Source: Eustoma russellianum
Taxonomy: Eukaryota; Streptophyta; Magnoliopsida; Gentianales; Gentianaceae
Assembly: GCA_036186865.1 (NCBI GenBank)
Contig: AP025062.1
Span: 12,307,610-12,371,609 of the forward strand
Direction: 5' to 3'
Length of the DNA: 64,000 nt
Of the stretch, positions 33,501-45,359 are shown piece by piece. A program made the translations under genes and the position numbers. How positions within the stretch are numbered: the stretch's first letter is position 1; every line of letters begins with the position of its first letter. The notes below the pieces were generated by a model. That model saw nothing but the letters and a program-made list of their open reading frames with translations. It ran no database searches and was not told the DNA's origin.

Positions 33501-33590
33501 TTGAGTTCTTGAGTCAAAACAATTTTAAAAACCACATTTTCCGCACCAACTATTCAACCCCCCTTCTAGTAGTGCCTTGCAGATCCTACA
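30557..33590 (+). repeat. Copia J 5' LTR
   Basis: 3034 bp, TGTAGAGAAAAAGGGG... to ...GCAGATCCTACA. Three palindromes lie at 31836-31860, 31991-32020 and 32170-32191. A CT-rich run precedes the R region near 32600, and ACCGAACCAGTATAAAAT lies near 32900. Confidence 0.96.
31836..32191. repeat. Three palindromes in the J 5' LTR
   Basis: All share the core CATGCTGAAA/TTTCAGCATG. 31836-31860: 12-bp arms, 1-nt centre. 31991-32020: 14-bp arms, 2-nt centre. 32170-32191: 11-bp arms, no spacer. The 3' LTR has them at 40230-40254, 40385-40414 and 40564-40585. Confidence 0.95.
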
Positions 33591-33608
33591 AGTGGTATCA
33601 AAGCAGGA
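33591..33608 (+). other. Primer-binding site of copia J
   Basis: AGTGGTATCAAAGCAGGA next to the LTR end; iMet-type with a G-to-A change. Confidence 0.92.
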
Positions 33609-33642
33609 ACACCCACTTCAAAGGATCCAACGATTCAGTGAG

Positions 33643-35600
33643 ATGGCAACCACAAATCTCAAAACCGAACAAGAAGGTATGTCGAGCCAAAGGCCTCCTC
33701 TCTTTGACGATGAGTATTTCATTCAATGGTAATTAAGAATGAAGCTTTTTCTTATGGCAATAGATATTGATCTTTGGTCGATTATAGAAGATGGTCCTTT
33801 TGTTCCAGCTAAGTTATCCACCGTAGATGGAGTCACACTAGAAGTCGTTAAGTCTAGACAAGAGTATACAAGTGAGAATAAAAAGAGACTAAGCATGAAC
33901 GCTAGGGCTATGCAATTATTTTTAAATGGATTAAGTAAGAGTGAGTCTAGTTATGTTTCAAATTGTTCTAGTGCACAAGAAATGTGGAGAATACTCGAAA
34001 TGAAACATGAAGGCACGAGTCAAGTAAAAGAGTCTAAGATAAACATGCTTATGTCCACACTCGAGTCGTTTAAATTATTGCCTAATCAATCTATTGTTGA
34101 TATGGATCTTCGCTTGACTAACATCTATAATTCTCATGAGTCTCTTGGTAAAGCCTTTACCATGCAGGAAAAGGTACAGAAAGTCTTGTGAAGCCTTCCA
34201 TCCGAGTGGGATCCTAAAGTGACCGCAATAGAAGAAAGCAAAGAAACAAACTCAATAAAGATGGAAGAATTAATTGGATCACTTAAGGTTTATGAGAATA
34301 AACTCATCATACTGAAATCGGAATCATCTAAACAAGGTAAAGCTATTGCTTTTAAATCAAATGAATACGTCTCTACTTCTTCCGATCACGTAGATGATAG
34401 TGATTCTGAATCGGATAACGATGACTTAATTCTATTGGCTAAAGGTTTAAGAAAATTTATGAGAAAGTCATTTAGAAACAAAAATAAGGGCACTTCGACT
34501 AAAAGAAATAAGAACAAGACAAATGATAAGGATGTTAAATGTTATGAATATGGCAAACTTGGACATTTATCATAATGCTGCCCTAATCAGGAAAAGCAAA
34601 CAAATAAATACCCTGACAAGGAACGGAGCATGAATAGACTCGTCTCAGAACCTAAGCAAAGGAAACGAGCTCTCAAAGCCTCCACTTGGAGTGATACATC
34701 GGATTCCGAGACTAAAACCGAAGAGGAGACTGCACAAGTATGCTTTGTGTCCAAAGCATCGAATGAGGTATCATCTGACTCTGATTCTGACTCTGAGCCT
34801 TCTTATGATGATCTTTTTAGTCAGTACTTAGAATTGCATAAATTCACTAAGACTCTCGCTAAAGAAAAGAAGAGATTAATTGAAGACAAGAAGATGTTAG
34901 AATCTTCTAACGAAAATCTTGTCGCTCAATTAAACGATTCTAAAGAAGAGTCATCATGCATCATAATGCATTAAAGACAGAGATTTCATCATTGACCATG
35001 CAAAATCATGAAATGAAATCCAAGATTTCAAGTTTGAAATCAAGGAATACAGACTTAGAGAAAATGATGAAACAGTTTGATACGGGATCTAACATGCTGC
35101 ATCGTATTATCTTATCACAAAAGCATGACAGTGATAAAACGGGTTTGGGATACGATGAAACAAATGATGTATCCATCAAACCACTAAGTTCGTAGTGTCT
35201 AAGAAAGTAGACACCCCAAAACCAAAAACGGCGTCTAAGATGACGCAAAGATCATCTCTCTCCTCCTCACGCCCCAATTCTTCCTCATATCATGCGAAAT
35301 ACAATTTTGTGCCATATAGATATGAGAGGAAACAAGTAATGCATACACGTCATCCATTTCATTCATCTAGATCATGCACTTCACACATAAACACAAGGAC
35401 ATATCAAAAACGTCCTACAAATAAGGAGTACAAAGGAGCTCTTGGCCAAAGGCCCAAAGTGCACTCACCACATGTTTACTACAATGCACCTTCATCTGCA
35501 TTCTTGCCATTTGCTAGACCGAGAAGGATCACCCAAGTATGGGTACCGAAAGGTACTTTTACTAAGAGGTGAATAACTAACTCGTAAGGACCCAAAATTA
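33643..35600 (+). pseudogene. Copia J gag
   Basis: ATG at 33643 (MATTNLKTEQEGMSSQRPPLF). UBN2-type gag: LMAIDIDLWSIIEDGPF, MNARAMQLFLNGLSKSE, MWRILEMKHEGTSQVKES, RLTNIYNSHESLGKAF. A lysine-rich linker follows, then the zinc knuckle near 34540. The knuckle is destroyed: CYEY in place of CX2C, and TAA at 34573 inside it. Stops: TAA at 33730, TGA at 34189, TAA at 34573. From about 34960 the gag tail, with a predicted coiled coil (LKTEISSLTMQNHEMKSKI), goes through two more frames up to about 35570. It is the particle protein; this copy cannot make it. Confidence 0.93.
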
Positions 35601-35627
35601 AAAGGGTTCCTAAATCATTTTTGCACA

Positions 35628-36710
35628 TTGCAGGGAGCCCCCACATCAAAAGATACATCTATAAAGTGGTTCCTTGACAGTGGTTGCTCAAGGTACATGA
35701 CGGGTGACCCGAGCTTGTTCACAAAATTAAAGAAGGTTACAAAAGGCGGATCCGTGACCTTTGGAGACAACAACGAAGGCAAGATCATCGAAAAAGGTAC
35801 GATTGGAAATCCAAGCACTCTTCAAATCTCAAACGTCTTTTTGGTAAGTAACTTATCCTATAATCTTCTTAGAATTTCGCAATTTATTGACAATGGTTTT
35901 GATGTGTGTTTCACCCACCCTTATTGCAATATAATAAATAAAAATGGAGAAACCGTTTTAAAAGGAAAACGAGAAGGAAACATCTTTACACTTTCTATGG
36001 ATGATATGGTAGACGCTAAAGTTAAGTGTTTTATGCCAAACGAACCTAATGTAAATTTGAGGCATAGACGTTTAGGACACATTGGGATTTCTACACTAGA
36101 AGAACTCCAACGAAAGAACTTAATACGAGGATTGCCTACGCTTGATCTAGACAACTTTCAGTTGTGTGAATCTTGCATAAAAGGCAAACAAACACGCAAG
36201 TCACTTAAGCCTAAGAATGAAATAAGCACGACTAGAGTCTTATAACTATTACACATTGATTTGTTTGGTCCTAGTCGCACTACGAGCCTTAGTGGGCGTC
36301 ACTATGCATGCGTAATTGTTGATGATTTTTCTCGTTATACTAGGACTTTATTTCTTGCACATAAGGATGATAGTGCCATTGAGATTGCGAAATTAATCAA
36401 ACAGCTTGAAAATAAATATGGATTCAATGTGAAAAAGATAAGAAGCGATAGAGGCGGTGAATTTAAGAACAAAGAAATGATTTCATTTTGCGAAGAAAAA
36501 GGAATCAAGCATGAGTATTCGTCACCTAGAACTCCACAATTAAATGGAGTAGTAGAAAGAAAGAATAGAACATTACAAGAAATCGCTAGAACTATGTTAT
36601 GCGAAAATAAATTGCCTAGATTTCAGTGTGCGGAAGCCGTAAACTGTGCATGCTACATAGTGAATCGCTTATCCATTAGAAAGAAAATAACAAGCGCCTT
36701 ATGAGATATT
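35628..36710 (+). pseudogene. Copia J protease, pre-integrase and integrase
   Basis: Protease with WFLDSGCSRYMTG (aspartic active site DSG near 35675). The GAG pre-integrase zinc region has HRRLGHIG and CESCIKGK near 36160-36190. The integrase core has D in LLHIDLFGP, D in RSDRGGEF (near 36450) and E in GVVERKNRTLQ (near 36555), so all three acidic residues are kept. A TAA at 36243-36245 separates pre-integrase from core, and a 1-nt shift near 36700 ends the frame. The host H was hit at the same pre-integrase region, which is present whole here. Confidence 0.93.
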
Positions 36711-38726
36711 AAATGATCGCATTCTTAAGATTGACTATTTTCGTGTGTTTGGATGCAAATGTTTTGTTTTAAATACAAAAGATAATTTAGATAAATTTGA
36801 ATCTAAATCAACTGAATGCATCTTTGTTGGATATTCTATAAATTCAAAAGCATATAGATGTTATGATCCTCTCACTAGACAAATCACAGAATCTATTCAT
36901 GTGAAGTTTAATGAATTTGTGAGATTGATAAAGATAAAGAATATGATGATAACTTTGAATTGAAACCCATGTTGAATGAAGATGATGGTACGTTTGATAT
37001 GCATGATATGCATGATACACTAGAAATGCATGATCACTTAGAAATGCATGATAACATAGAAAATAATCAACCAAGATGGCATAGAGATCACCCACATGAT
37101 CTCATTATAGGCGACATCACTCACGGTGTGCGACCACGTAGAAGAATAACTTCGGATAAAATAAATCAATTTCATGCTATGATTTCCGAAATTGAACCCA
37201 AAAATGTGCATGATGCTTTGAGTGATTCTTCTTGGATTGATGCTATGCATGATGAGCTTAATCAATTTGTTAGAAATGATGTATTGAAATTAGTGCCACG
37301 ACCACAAGATAAGACCATAATAGGCACAAAGTGGGTGTTTAGAAATAAAATGAATGAAGAAGGAAAGGTCGTTAAAAATAAAGCTAGACTTGTAGCACAA
37401 GGCTATAATCAAGAGTAAGGAATTGACTATGATGAAACATTTGCACCCGTAGCACGTTTAGAAGCTATACGGCTTTTACTTGCCGTTGCTTGCATGAAAG
37501 ATTTCAAACTTTATCAAATGGACGTAAAAAGTGCATTCTTAAATGGATTTATACAAGAAGAGGTATACGTGAAGCAACCACCCGGTTTTGAAGATTTGAA
37601 ACATCCCGATCACGTGTACAAACTAAAGAAGGCACTATACGGACTAAAGCAAGCACCTAGAGCATGGTATGATCGTTTTGCTACTTTCCTTTTAGAAAAT
37701 GGTTTTAAACGAGGTACTATAGATAGTACATTATTTTTGAAACAAGATAAATCGAATTTACTTATTATTCAAATATATGTTGATGACATTATTTTCGGTT
37801 CTACCTCACATAAACTTGTTGAAGATTTTGAAAATTGCATGAAATCCGAATTTGAAATGTCTATGGTTTGCGAACTTAACTATTTTCTTGGCTTGCAGAT
37901 TAAGCAAACGGGTAAAGGCATTCACATAAGCCAAGCTAAATATGTAAATGACATGATTAAAAAGTTCAACTTTGAAAATTTAAAACCATCCCCAACCCCT
38001 ATGAGTGTCACCACTAAATTGGATAAGGATGAACATGGTAAAGATTTTGATAATGCCTTATATAGATCTATGATTGGTTCCTTGCTATATCTTACTGCTA
38101 GTAGGCCTGATATCATGTTCAGTGTATGCATGTGTACATGTTTTCAAAGTCAACCTAAGGTGTCTCACTATGATGCGGTAAAAAGAATATTCCGCTATAT
38201 TAAGCACACGCCCACCTTAGGCATTTGGTATGATAAAGATTGTGAATTTAACTTACATGCTTATACTGATGCAGATTACGGTGGATGTAAGATAGATAGA
38301 AAAAGCACGAGTGACACTTGCCAATTTATAGGAAACTCACTCATTTCATGGTTTTCCAAAAAGCAAGCAAGCGTTGCTTTATCCACTACTGAGGCTGAGT
38401 ACATGGCACTTAGCCTTTGCTGCACACAGTTGTTATGGATAAAACAACAACTCTCGGACTTTGGAATTACCGTAAATAAAATTCCTATATATTGTGATAG
38501 TATGAGTGCAATTAACCTGTCTAAAAACCCCGTGTTACATTCTAAGGCCAAGCATATAGAAGTACGCTACCACTTTCTTCATGATCACGTAAGTAATGGT
38601 AATATTGTCATAGATCACGTACGCACAGAGGCACAAGTAGCGGATATTTTCACTAAAGCCTTAAATCAAGCCACGTACAAATCTCTTCGTTCTAAATTAG
38701 GCATGATTTCTGCTGATGTGATTTGA
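36711..38726 (+). pseudogene. Copia J integrase tail, reverse transcriptase and RNase H
   Basis: 36711-36963 is the integrase C-terminal part (VFGCKCFVLNTKDNLDKF, ECIFVGYS), in a shifted frame. From 36960 the frame holds an M/D/H-rich linker, then RVT_2: IIGTKWVFRNKM, FKLYQMDVKSAFLNGFIQEE, ALYGLKQAPRAWYD, catalytic YVDD near 37785. A TAA at 37416 interrupts RT. RNase H: AYTDADYGGCKIDRKS, STTEAEYMALS, YCDSMSAINLSKNP, IEVRYHFLHDHV. It ends at LGMISADVI. The 410-codon frame from 37494 is the longest uninterrupted pol segment of any copia here. Confidence 0.94.
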
Positions 38727-38938
38727 TTTGATTCTCTTTCCTTATTTACAGGCATATTTTGATTGACTTTCCAAAATAAAGGGGGAGAGAAAGCATGATT
38801 TAAGGGGGAGAGAGATACTGATTGCATAAATTAAGGGGGAGCGGATTTGAAATTTAAAATTCAAATTTTGAATTTATGCATGATTGAAGGGAGAGCGATA
38901 GGATTTAAATCATGAGTATAGGTTATTTTGAAAATCAT

Positions 38939-38952
38939 CAAAAGGGAGAGAT
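38939..38952 (+). other. Polypurine tract of copia J
   Basis: CAAAAGGGAGAGAT directly before the 3' LTR. Further GGGGGAG tracts lie at about 38780-38850. Confidence 0.85.
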
Positions 38953-41900
38953 TGTAGAGAAAAAGGGGTTTGAGTGATTTCAAAATGTATGATTTAAATG
39001 TGCTTAAAAACGTGCATGACATAAATGTGCATGACATATTGCATATAACTTGCCTTATATATTTCATATATAATGTTACCGTATTAACGAGCCATGAAGC
39101 TTTAAAGGTTACATCAAATGGCAAACATTTGTTGTGTTTGTACTATTTTCAGGTGCCACCATTAATGAACTAAACTAGTTCATTAAGTGAAATACTTAGT
39201 TAATTAAACTAAGTAGTTCATTAAAGGAAGCAACATTTGGATAAGACACAAAGGCAACAAGACTAAGAAAGGAAAGTCTCCTCCTTCTCTTTCACCACAT
39301 ATATACACGCATATATATACATAAATATATATATTTTCAGATTTTTTGAAAAAAGGCACATACACATTTATTCCAACGTACTACCGACACGTTATATATT
39401 TTACGTACGTACATTAATGTCACACCACCATAATTAACTCATATTATGAGTATATTCAGGTCTTATATCATATGATATAAGTCATGGTGATAAAAAATTA
39501 AATATGACACGTTAAAAGGTTCTAAACCGAAAATTGTCTTATATGGCAAATACCGAAACTTCGCCAACGTGTCACGTACTTGCCATAAATAGATGGCCAG
39601 CTCCTACACCTCAAAAATCTCTATAATTTTCGTGGGTATGATGATAATTCCAGTCATAAAATCATTTCATGTTGGCACACACAAATCATCCCACATTAAG
39701 GCCAAATTGTGGAGATTCCAATTTCAATTTTGTCACATGTATATGGCGCCACTTTAAGAGCAGCCAAGTGCAGAATATTAAAGTTTAATTTATGTATATT
39801 ATGTGTAACATAATATATATAACATGTGCAAAAAGTTGGAATTTAATTAGAGAAAAATCGGGTAATCGATAAACATCGAAAATTCGGTTTTCTACGTACA
39901 CAACACATGGAACGTTTTTGGCACATCATATGACACATATCTAGGCACTTCTTACATATGTCATACATCTCAAAGTGTTCCAGAAAATTAAATTAAGGGC
40001 TGATTGGAATATACCATGTGGGTATTATTAAATGTGCACTATTTTACCAAGTTTACAAAAATAAAATTCAGCACATGTATATGCATATTATACACGCCTA
40101 TACCAGCTTAATGGAGCCTATGTGGAGCCTTGTTGGCATATTGATTGGTCAAGAATCAAGCATACAATGTTGATGACTTAAAAAAAGAAGCTACAAAAGG
40201 TAATGTTTCAAATTTTATCTCATTTGTAACACATGCTGAAAATTTCAGCATGTGTATTAAGAGCTGGCTGAATTTCATCCATTATGAGGCTATATTTTGT
40301 GTTTTAAAAAATGTGATTAATTGGAAGACAATTTGGAAGCAATTTGAATAAGATATGAAATTATAATTGTGATATCTTGAATATCACACATGCTGAAAAA
40401 TTTCAGCATGTGTGTGAATGAACCTAGGCCGATTTGTTGGCCATGTTATTGTCCAATTTTATTCCCAAAATTGATGAGAATATTGTCTACTAATTGATGA
40501 TTTATTTTTAAGACATAAATCAAAGAAAACTTAGTAATAATTTGAATTGAAGACCCATGTATCACATGCTGAAATTTCAGCATGTCAAGTCTCAATAATG
40601 GCCGATTTTTTCATCATTGTTGTGAGGAAATTATCTTGCTTAATTTATGTGATGAACTTGGAAGTTATGGTAATTGTTTTATGGTGATTTTGGCACATGT
40701 TTTTAGTGGAATTCTCAGATTTTCCTAGTCATCAAGAGATGACAATATTCAACCGATCAGCGAGTGCCAAGTAAGCAAGAGTTAAATGATCATCCAATGA
40801 GGAGGTGCCAAGTAAGCAAGAACATGTCAAAATGATGCCACATATTCTTCCAAGGACTTAGAAGATAATTTTCAAGAGGAGAATGACAAAGAGGGGGGAC
40901 GGCCATAATGTTAAAAGAGAAGCAAGAGAGCAAAACAAGAACAAGAACAAGTCTTGCAAAATCAAAAGAGAAAAAACGCCTAGCACTCTCTTCTTCTACA
41001 CTCTCTTTCTTTCTTCTTCCTAAAAGCCTATTGTACTTACATTCATATACTTGAATAGGCTTCTCTTAGACCACCACACATTCTTTATCTTTGTAAAAGA
41101 TTGATCAAGGTGTGATCAATCTTCAATCTTGCAAGGTGGTGGTGTTCTTGTACATTGTATTCAACATACAAGGTTTGTAAAGGGTTGGAGTTGGTGTGTA
41201 ACTCCATCAACCCTGTGGTAAGGTGTTTTTGTGTTGTGTGATTAGTGTGAACCGAGGAAGGTGTTCCTTGAAGACTGGAGTAGGTTGTTTATAACCGAAC
41301 CAGTATAAAGTTCTTGGTGTCATTTACTTTCAGCACTTATATTCTGTTTCAGCACTGTTTATCCTTTTTGATTACGTTCGTAAAAATAGTAAACGTTTTT
41401 CAAAAATTATGAAACTTTCCAGAAGAATAGACACACGTCTTAAGGTTAATTTGGAACAAGTTTCAACCCTTTTGGACAAGTATAAGTCAATCAAATGTCC
41501 AAAGATCTGAGACTAGTGCAGTTTGATTTTCAGGCTTGCAAAGGTTGAGACTTTGATAGTATTTGACTAAATTTCCAAAAGAATTTTTCAAAACTGTTTC
41601 AACCCGTTTAAATAAAACATGTAAGGGGTTAGTGGTTAAAATTTCAGGGCATTTGGAGTTACGTACAAATAGAAATAAATTTTTCAAAACAGTCTACCGT
41701 TTCTGGCAGATTCGCGCAATCGGACCACTAACGATTTTTGAAAGGGTTAGAGGTTGAATTTAAATCTGAACTTTTTAGGCGACACTCAGAACACCTGAGG
41801 ATAAGTTCTCTCAAAAGTTCAGAATTTTTGAAGACCTACAACCTAGTTTTAAAAACGTTTTAAAACTGGTCCTAAAAACAGAAACTGTTTTCAGAAGTTG

Positions 41901-41991
41901 AGTTCTTGAGTCAAAACAATTTTAAAAACCACACTTTCCGCACCAACTATTCAACCCCCCTCCCTTCTAGTGGTGTCTTGCAGATCCTACA
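38953..41991 (+). repeat. Copia J 3' LTR
   Basis: 3039 bp, collinear with the 5' LTR. Palindromes as listed for the 5' LTR. Its end GATCCTACA is followed by the target duplication. Confidence 0.96.
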
Positions 41992-42115
41992 TAACTTAGG
42001 CATGCCTCTGATTAAATTCTTCTTAGATAACTTTTCAATAGTTGAGATTCCTATATGGCCTAATCATCTCTGCCATAAGTTTACATCTAAGTCATGTGAT
42101 ATTAGACATTTAACC
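41992..42115 (-). pseudogene. Copia H pre-integrase fragment between insertions J and I
   Basis: About 120 bp of host H. On the minus strand it reads LGHIGISTIEKLSKKNL and IRGMPKLDLDNFQL, matching LGHIGISTLEELQRKNL in J; a stop precedes it. The left end is the right copy of J's TAACT duplication (41992-41996). The right end, TAACC at 42111-42115, is the left duplication of element I. Confidence 0.93.
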
Positions 42116-44113
42116 TATTGTACCCCACCAAAAAACCGTACCGTATCTGAGACTAGTATGAAGTGACGCAATGGAACGTTATTTCTGCCAAGAACATTTT
42201 ATCAACGTTTCTTTAATATTGTAGGGAAATAGTATACTACCTCAAGTATGAACTATGAAGCATGTGAGTTGACAATTTAACCTTCCAGGATTCTTAGAAT
42301 TTCGGCCACAAGGGTTTTAGAAACTCTAAGATATTTGAATCCTTAAAAGAGAACTAACTAATAATAGCCTCTTAAAAAGTAAGCCTAAAAGCTTACACAT
42401 GGAATTAAGTGTTCCACTAAATGTGTCTCAAGAGTTTAAGGAATGACACAAGCATGTCTTATGAAGTATGTGAGATGACAGCTTTACCCTCCCAAGATTA
42501 CTCATAAATCTCGGCCATAAGGGTCTTGAAGATACCATAATAGGGTTTCCTCTTACAAGCCAACTAAGCCTTAGTAGTCTTCTTAACGTAAGCATGAAAA
42601 GGATACAAGAACATTTACTATCCTACTAAATGGAGATTAAGAAGGAAAAAGGGAAAAAGTATTACCTTCTCCCTTCCCGCAACCGCCGGTTAAGAGGCAT
42701 AATTGGAGACATAATACTACTTTTGCTAAAAAGGTCTCAACCACTCACTTTCCATGCTTACTAAAGCAATATTATAAAGTAGTTTATGCATGAAGAAGCC
42801 ATAATAGTATACTATTTTAAGAATAGATAACTCACACAAACCGTGGGTTACAGAGAAATGGAGAAATAATTGGATCAACTTTACCATTTAACTCTTCTCC
42901 AACAATTTAGTGACTTTTCATTTAAACACCGTCAAAAGCAACTAAAGCATGATGGAGCATGCTTTAAGGCTCCAACCCCCGGTTAATCATGGGGGAAGCC
43001 AAGAGACACCTTAAACCTTTACTAGAGCTACTTATCTTAACCACACCTCAAAAGTAATTCAAGTTAGTATTGGTACCATTAATTCTTGCCAGCCTAACCC
43101 GCTCCAGATCCAGAGTTAACTGATATGTGGACGATTATGACCATACAAGCCCGGAGAGAATAGACCTGGTTATGATTATGATCGTACAGGCCCAGAGAGA
43201 ATAGACCTAGTTATGATTATTATGACCGTACAGGCCCGGAGAGAGAGAATAGACCTGATAATGATGTTTTATGACCGTACAGGCCTGGAGAGAATAGACC
43301 TGATGACGATGATTGATTGTATGACCGTTTTCAAATCCGGACATAATAGATCTGAAGGGAATGTTATGACCGCCTCAGATCCGGATATAATAGATCTGAA
43401 TACTCACTCCTCTCGTTTTATTTACGATGATGTTTTGAAAGAAAGAATGAAAGAACTTATCCTCATGTTGTCATGGCGCATAACATGTGCATACGCATAC
43501 ATACTGCATTTTTCCATGGCTAATCGAATCATTGATGTATTATTACATAGAATATGAAGATATGTATACAATCTCTTAAGTTATGATCCTATGTCCTTAC
43601 GAATGATGAGTGAAAGTCATGTATGTTGCGAATCCAAACCTTTTGTGGTTATGGTTCTTGTGTGTACTTTTCGCTTAATTCATGATTATTTAGGGCATAC
43701 TTGCTGGTGACGTTGTCACTCATCCTATTATTTTTCCTCCAAGAGCCTGCAGGAAACAGGATCGAGTGGATCGATGACGAGCCTAGGGTCCCCTATCCAT
43801 AGGCGTGCGAGAGAGGATAGCTGCAGGACTTAGTATGATGACTTATGTTTGATGAACTTATGATGGGATTTGAAATTGGACATCTCTTTTATTTTGGTGG
43901 ACATTGATGTAGACGATGTTATGAATACTCGGCATGTTTTTATTTAGAAGTTTTTAATTCTGCCTCAGTTTTTGCTTACTTGATGATGTGTAAGCATGAA
44001 GGTCCATGTACTTTGTTATGGACTACGATATGTTATGAATCGACGCCTGGTACTCTCCGTAGTGAAGTACGGCGGGCGCACTGTACACGGGTGAGCCGGT
44101 GCAGGGCGCTACA
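42116..44113 (+). repeat. Element I LTR1, with two internal deletions
   Basis: 1998 bp against 4384 bp in LTR3. One deletion of about 238 bp joins GTTTAAG to GAATGACAC near 42440. A second of about 2.17 kb joins AAGTTAGTA to TTGGTACC near 43070. It ends GGGCGCTACA. Confidence 0.88.
43130..43400. repeat. Tandem CCGTACAGGCCC repeats in LTR1
   Basis: About six units of roughly 40 bp of the type TATGACCGTACAGGCCCAGA...GAATAGACCTG. LTR3 has a matching array at 52420-52680. Confidence 0.85.
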
Positions 44114-44128
44114 GGTGGTATCAGAGCC
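44114..44128 (+). other. Primer-binding site of element I
   Basis: GGTGGTATCAGAGCC, identical in sequence to that of F. Confidence 0.9.
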
Positions 44129-44407
44129 GAGGCTCTAGATTCGGGCATAATATAGATTTAAGTTATGATTTTAGAAATCTAAGTTTGATCTTAGACCTAA
44201 GTCATAATCCTAGAAGAGAGTTGACCTTATACTGGAAATTAGGGCCTTAAACTAATAATGAAGCCCTAGTAGATGAAATTTTATATGTCGTGGAATTTAA
44301 TTCATATCGTATCTTCTGCTTGCAACTTGAATTTCTATTGGATTACGAATTAAATTATGTCGCCTATTTGGATATTTCAACCTTGAATAAAATTCCGACA
44401 CTCCGTA

Positions 44408-45150
44408 GTGCTGATGGCATCACGGTCCGGTAAACTGACATCATCATTGTCACCTCTGGGAAGCAGTGGATTTTACTATCGGCAGCTAGTTAAAGCACAC
44501 GTTCCGAGATTTTGCAGGGAGTCTAGCTCGGAGGAGGAAGAAAAATGGTCAAACAAAGTCAAAAGTAATTTATTGTTGGTACGGGTGCCTGATGAGATAA
44601 GGACACGAATTGTCTGGCCAGCCAGTGGTGGAGGGCGAGCATCCAGCCACTACCCCAACCAGTAACTTGGGCAAAATTTTTAGAAGATTTTTGTGAGTTT
44701 TTCCTCTCTCTGGACTTGATCATAAAGAGGATAGAGGAATTTGATACATTAAGACAAGAACCAGACACCACTGTCTCAGAGTACGCCCGTCGGTTCACTA
44801 CATTGGGTCAGTATGCTCCCCTGATTATGGAAGACAGAAAGTACAAGGTGATCAGATTCATGCGCGGTTTAGACCCCCAGATCAAGATTCGGCTGGTCAA
44901 GACATATTCAAGAACTTTTGACGAATTAATGGAGGACTGCTATAGAGCGGAACGCGATAATAAGATAATGGAAGAATGAAATAAGAGACTTAACAAGCAT
45001 ATTAAGAAATGAGGTAGAAGGTGGCAGCCATATTCACATAGGGCTAACAAAGAGACAACCAAGAACACCCATCTAGACCGAAGAATGATTGATCCAGAGA
45101 TTTCTGAAACATCCAAACCGTACACAGGTACGTCTGACTACCCAATTTAA
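44408..45150 (+). pseudogene. Element I gag, frameshifted
   Basis: Starts MLMASRSGKLTS at 44408. After a frameshift (44665-44716) the retrotransposon gag core is recognisable: IIKRIEEFDTLRQEPDTTVS, EYARRFTTLGQYAPLIME, VIRFMRGLDPQIKIRL, FDELMEDCYRAERDNK. TGA codons then follow. The end reads PYTG before GTACGTCTGA, a position comparable to the donor of the first candidate intron in F. No zinc knuckle is preserved. Confidence 0.82.
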
Positions 45151-45359
45151 ATATAAAGTACCTATGTTCTACTTTGCTTATTACCGAAGTATAAATGGTC
45201 GTGCCAAGATCGAGTTAGAGTAATGTGATAAGGAACCTTAGGAAAGATTTCTGCATAGTCAGTGGTATGTGGGCAAGGAAGACGACTAGTGTAGCACAAC
45301 TAAAGCATGAAGGCTAGAATATGTTACAAAATGTTTTAGGGTCATCAACAGTCAAATAA

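Larger units (their letters stand above)
30557..41991 (+). mobile_element. Copia J: complete SIRE-like Ty1-copia element
   Basis: 11.4 kb with LTRs of 3034 and 3039 bp that are nearly identical by eye, a perfect TAACT duplication, primer-binding site, polypurine tract and gag-PR-IN-RT-RH. It lies in the plus orientation, opposite to its host H. No env-like ORF follows pol: only about 225 bp lie between the pol stop and the 3' LTR. It is among the youngest elements here but carries stops in gag, integrase and RT. Confidence 0.96.
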
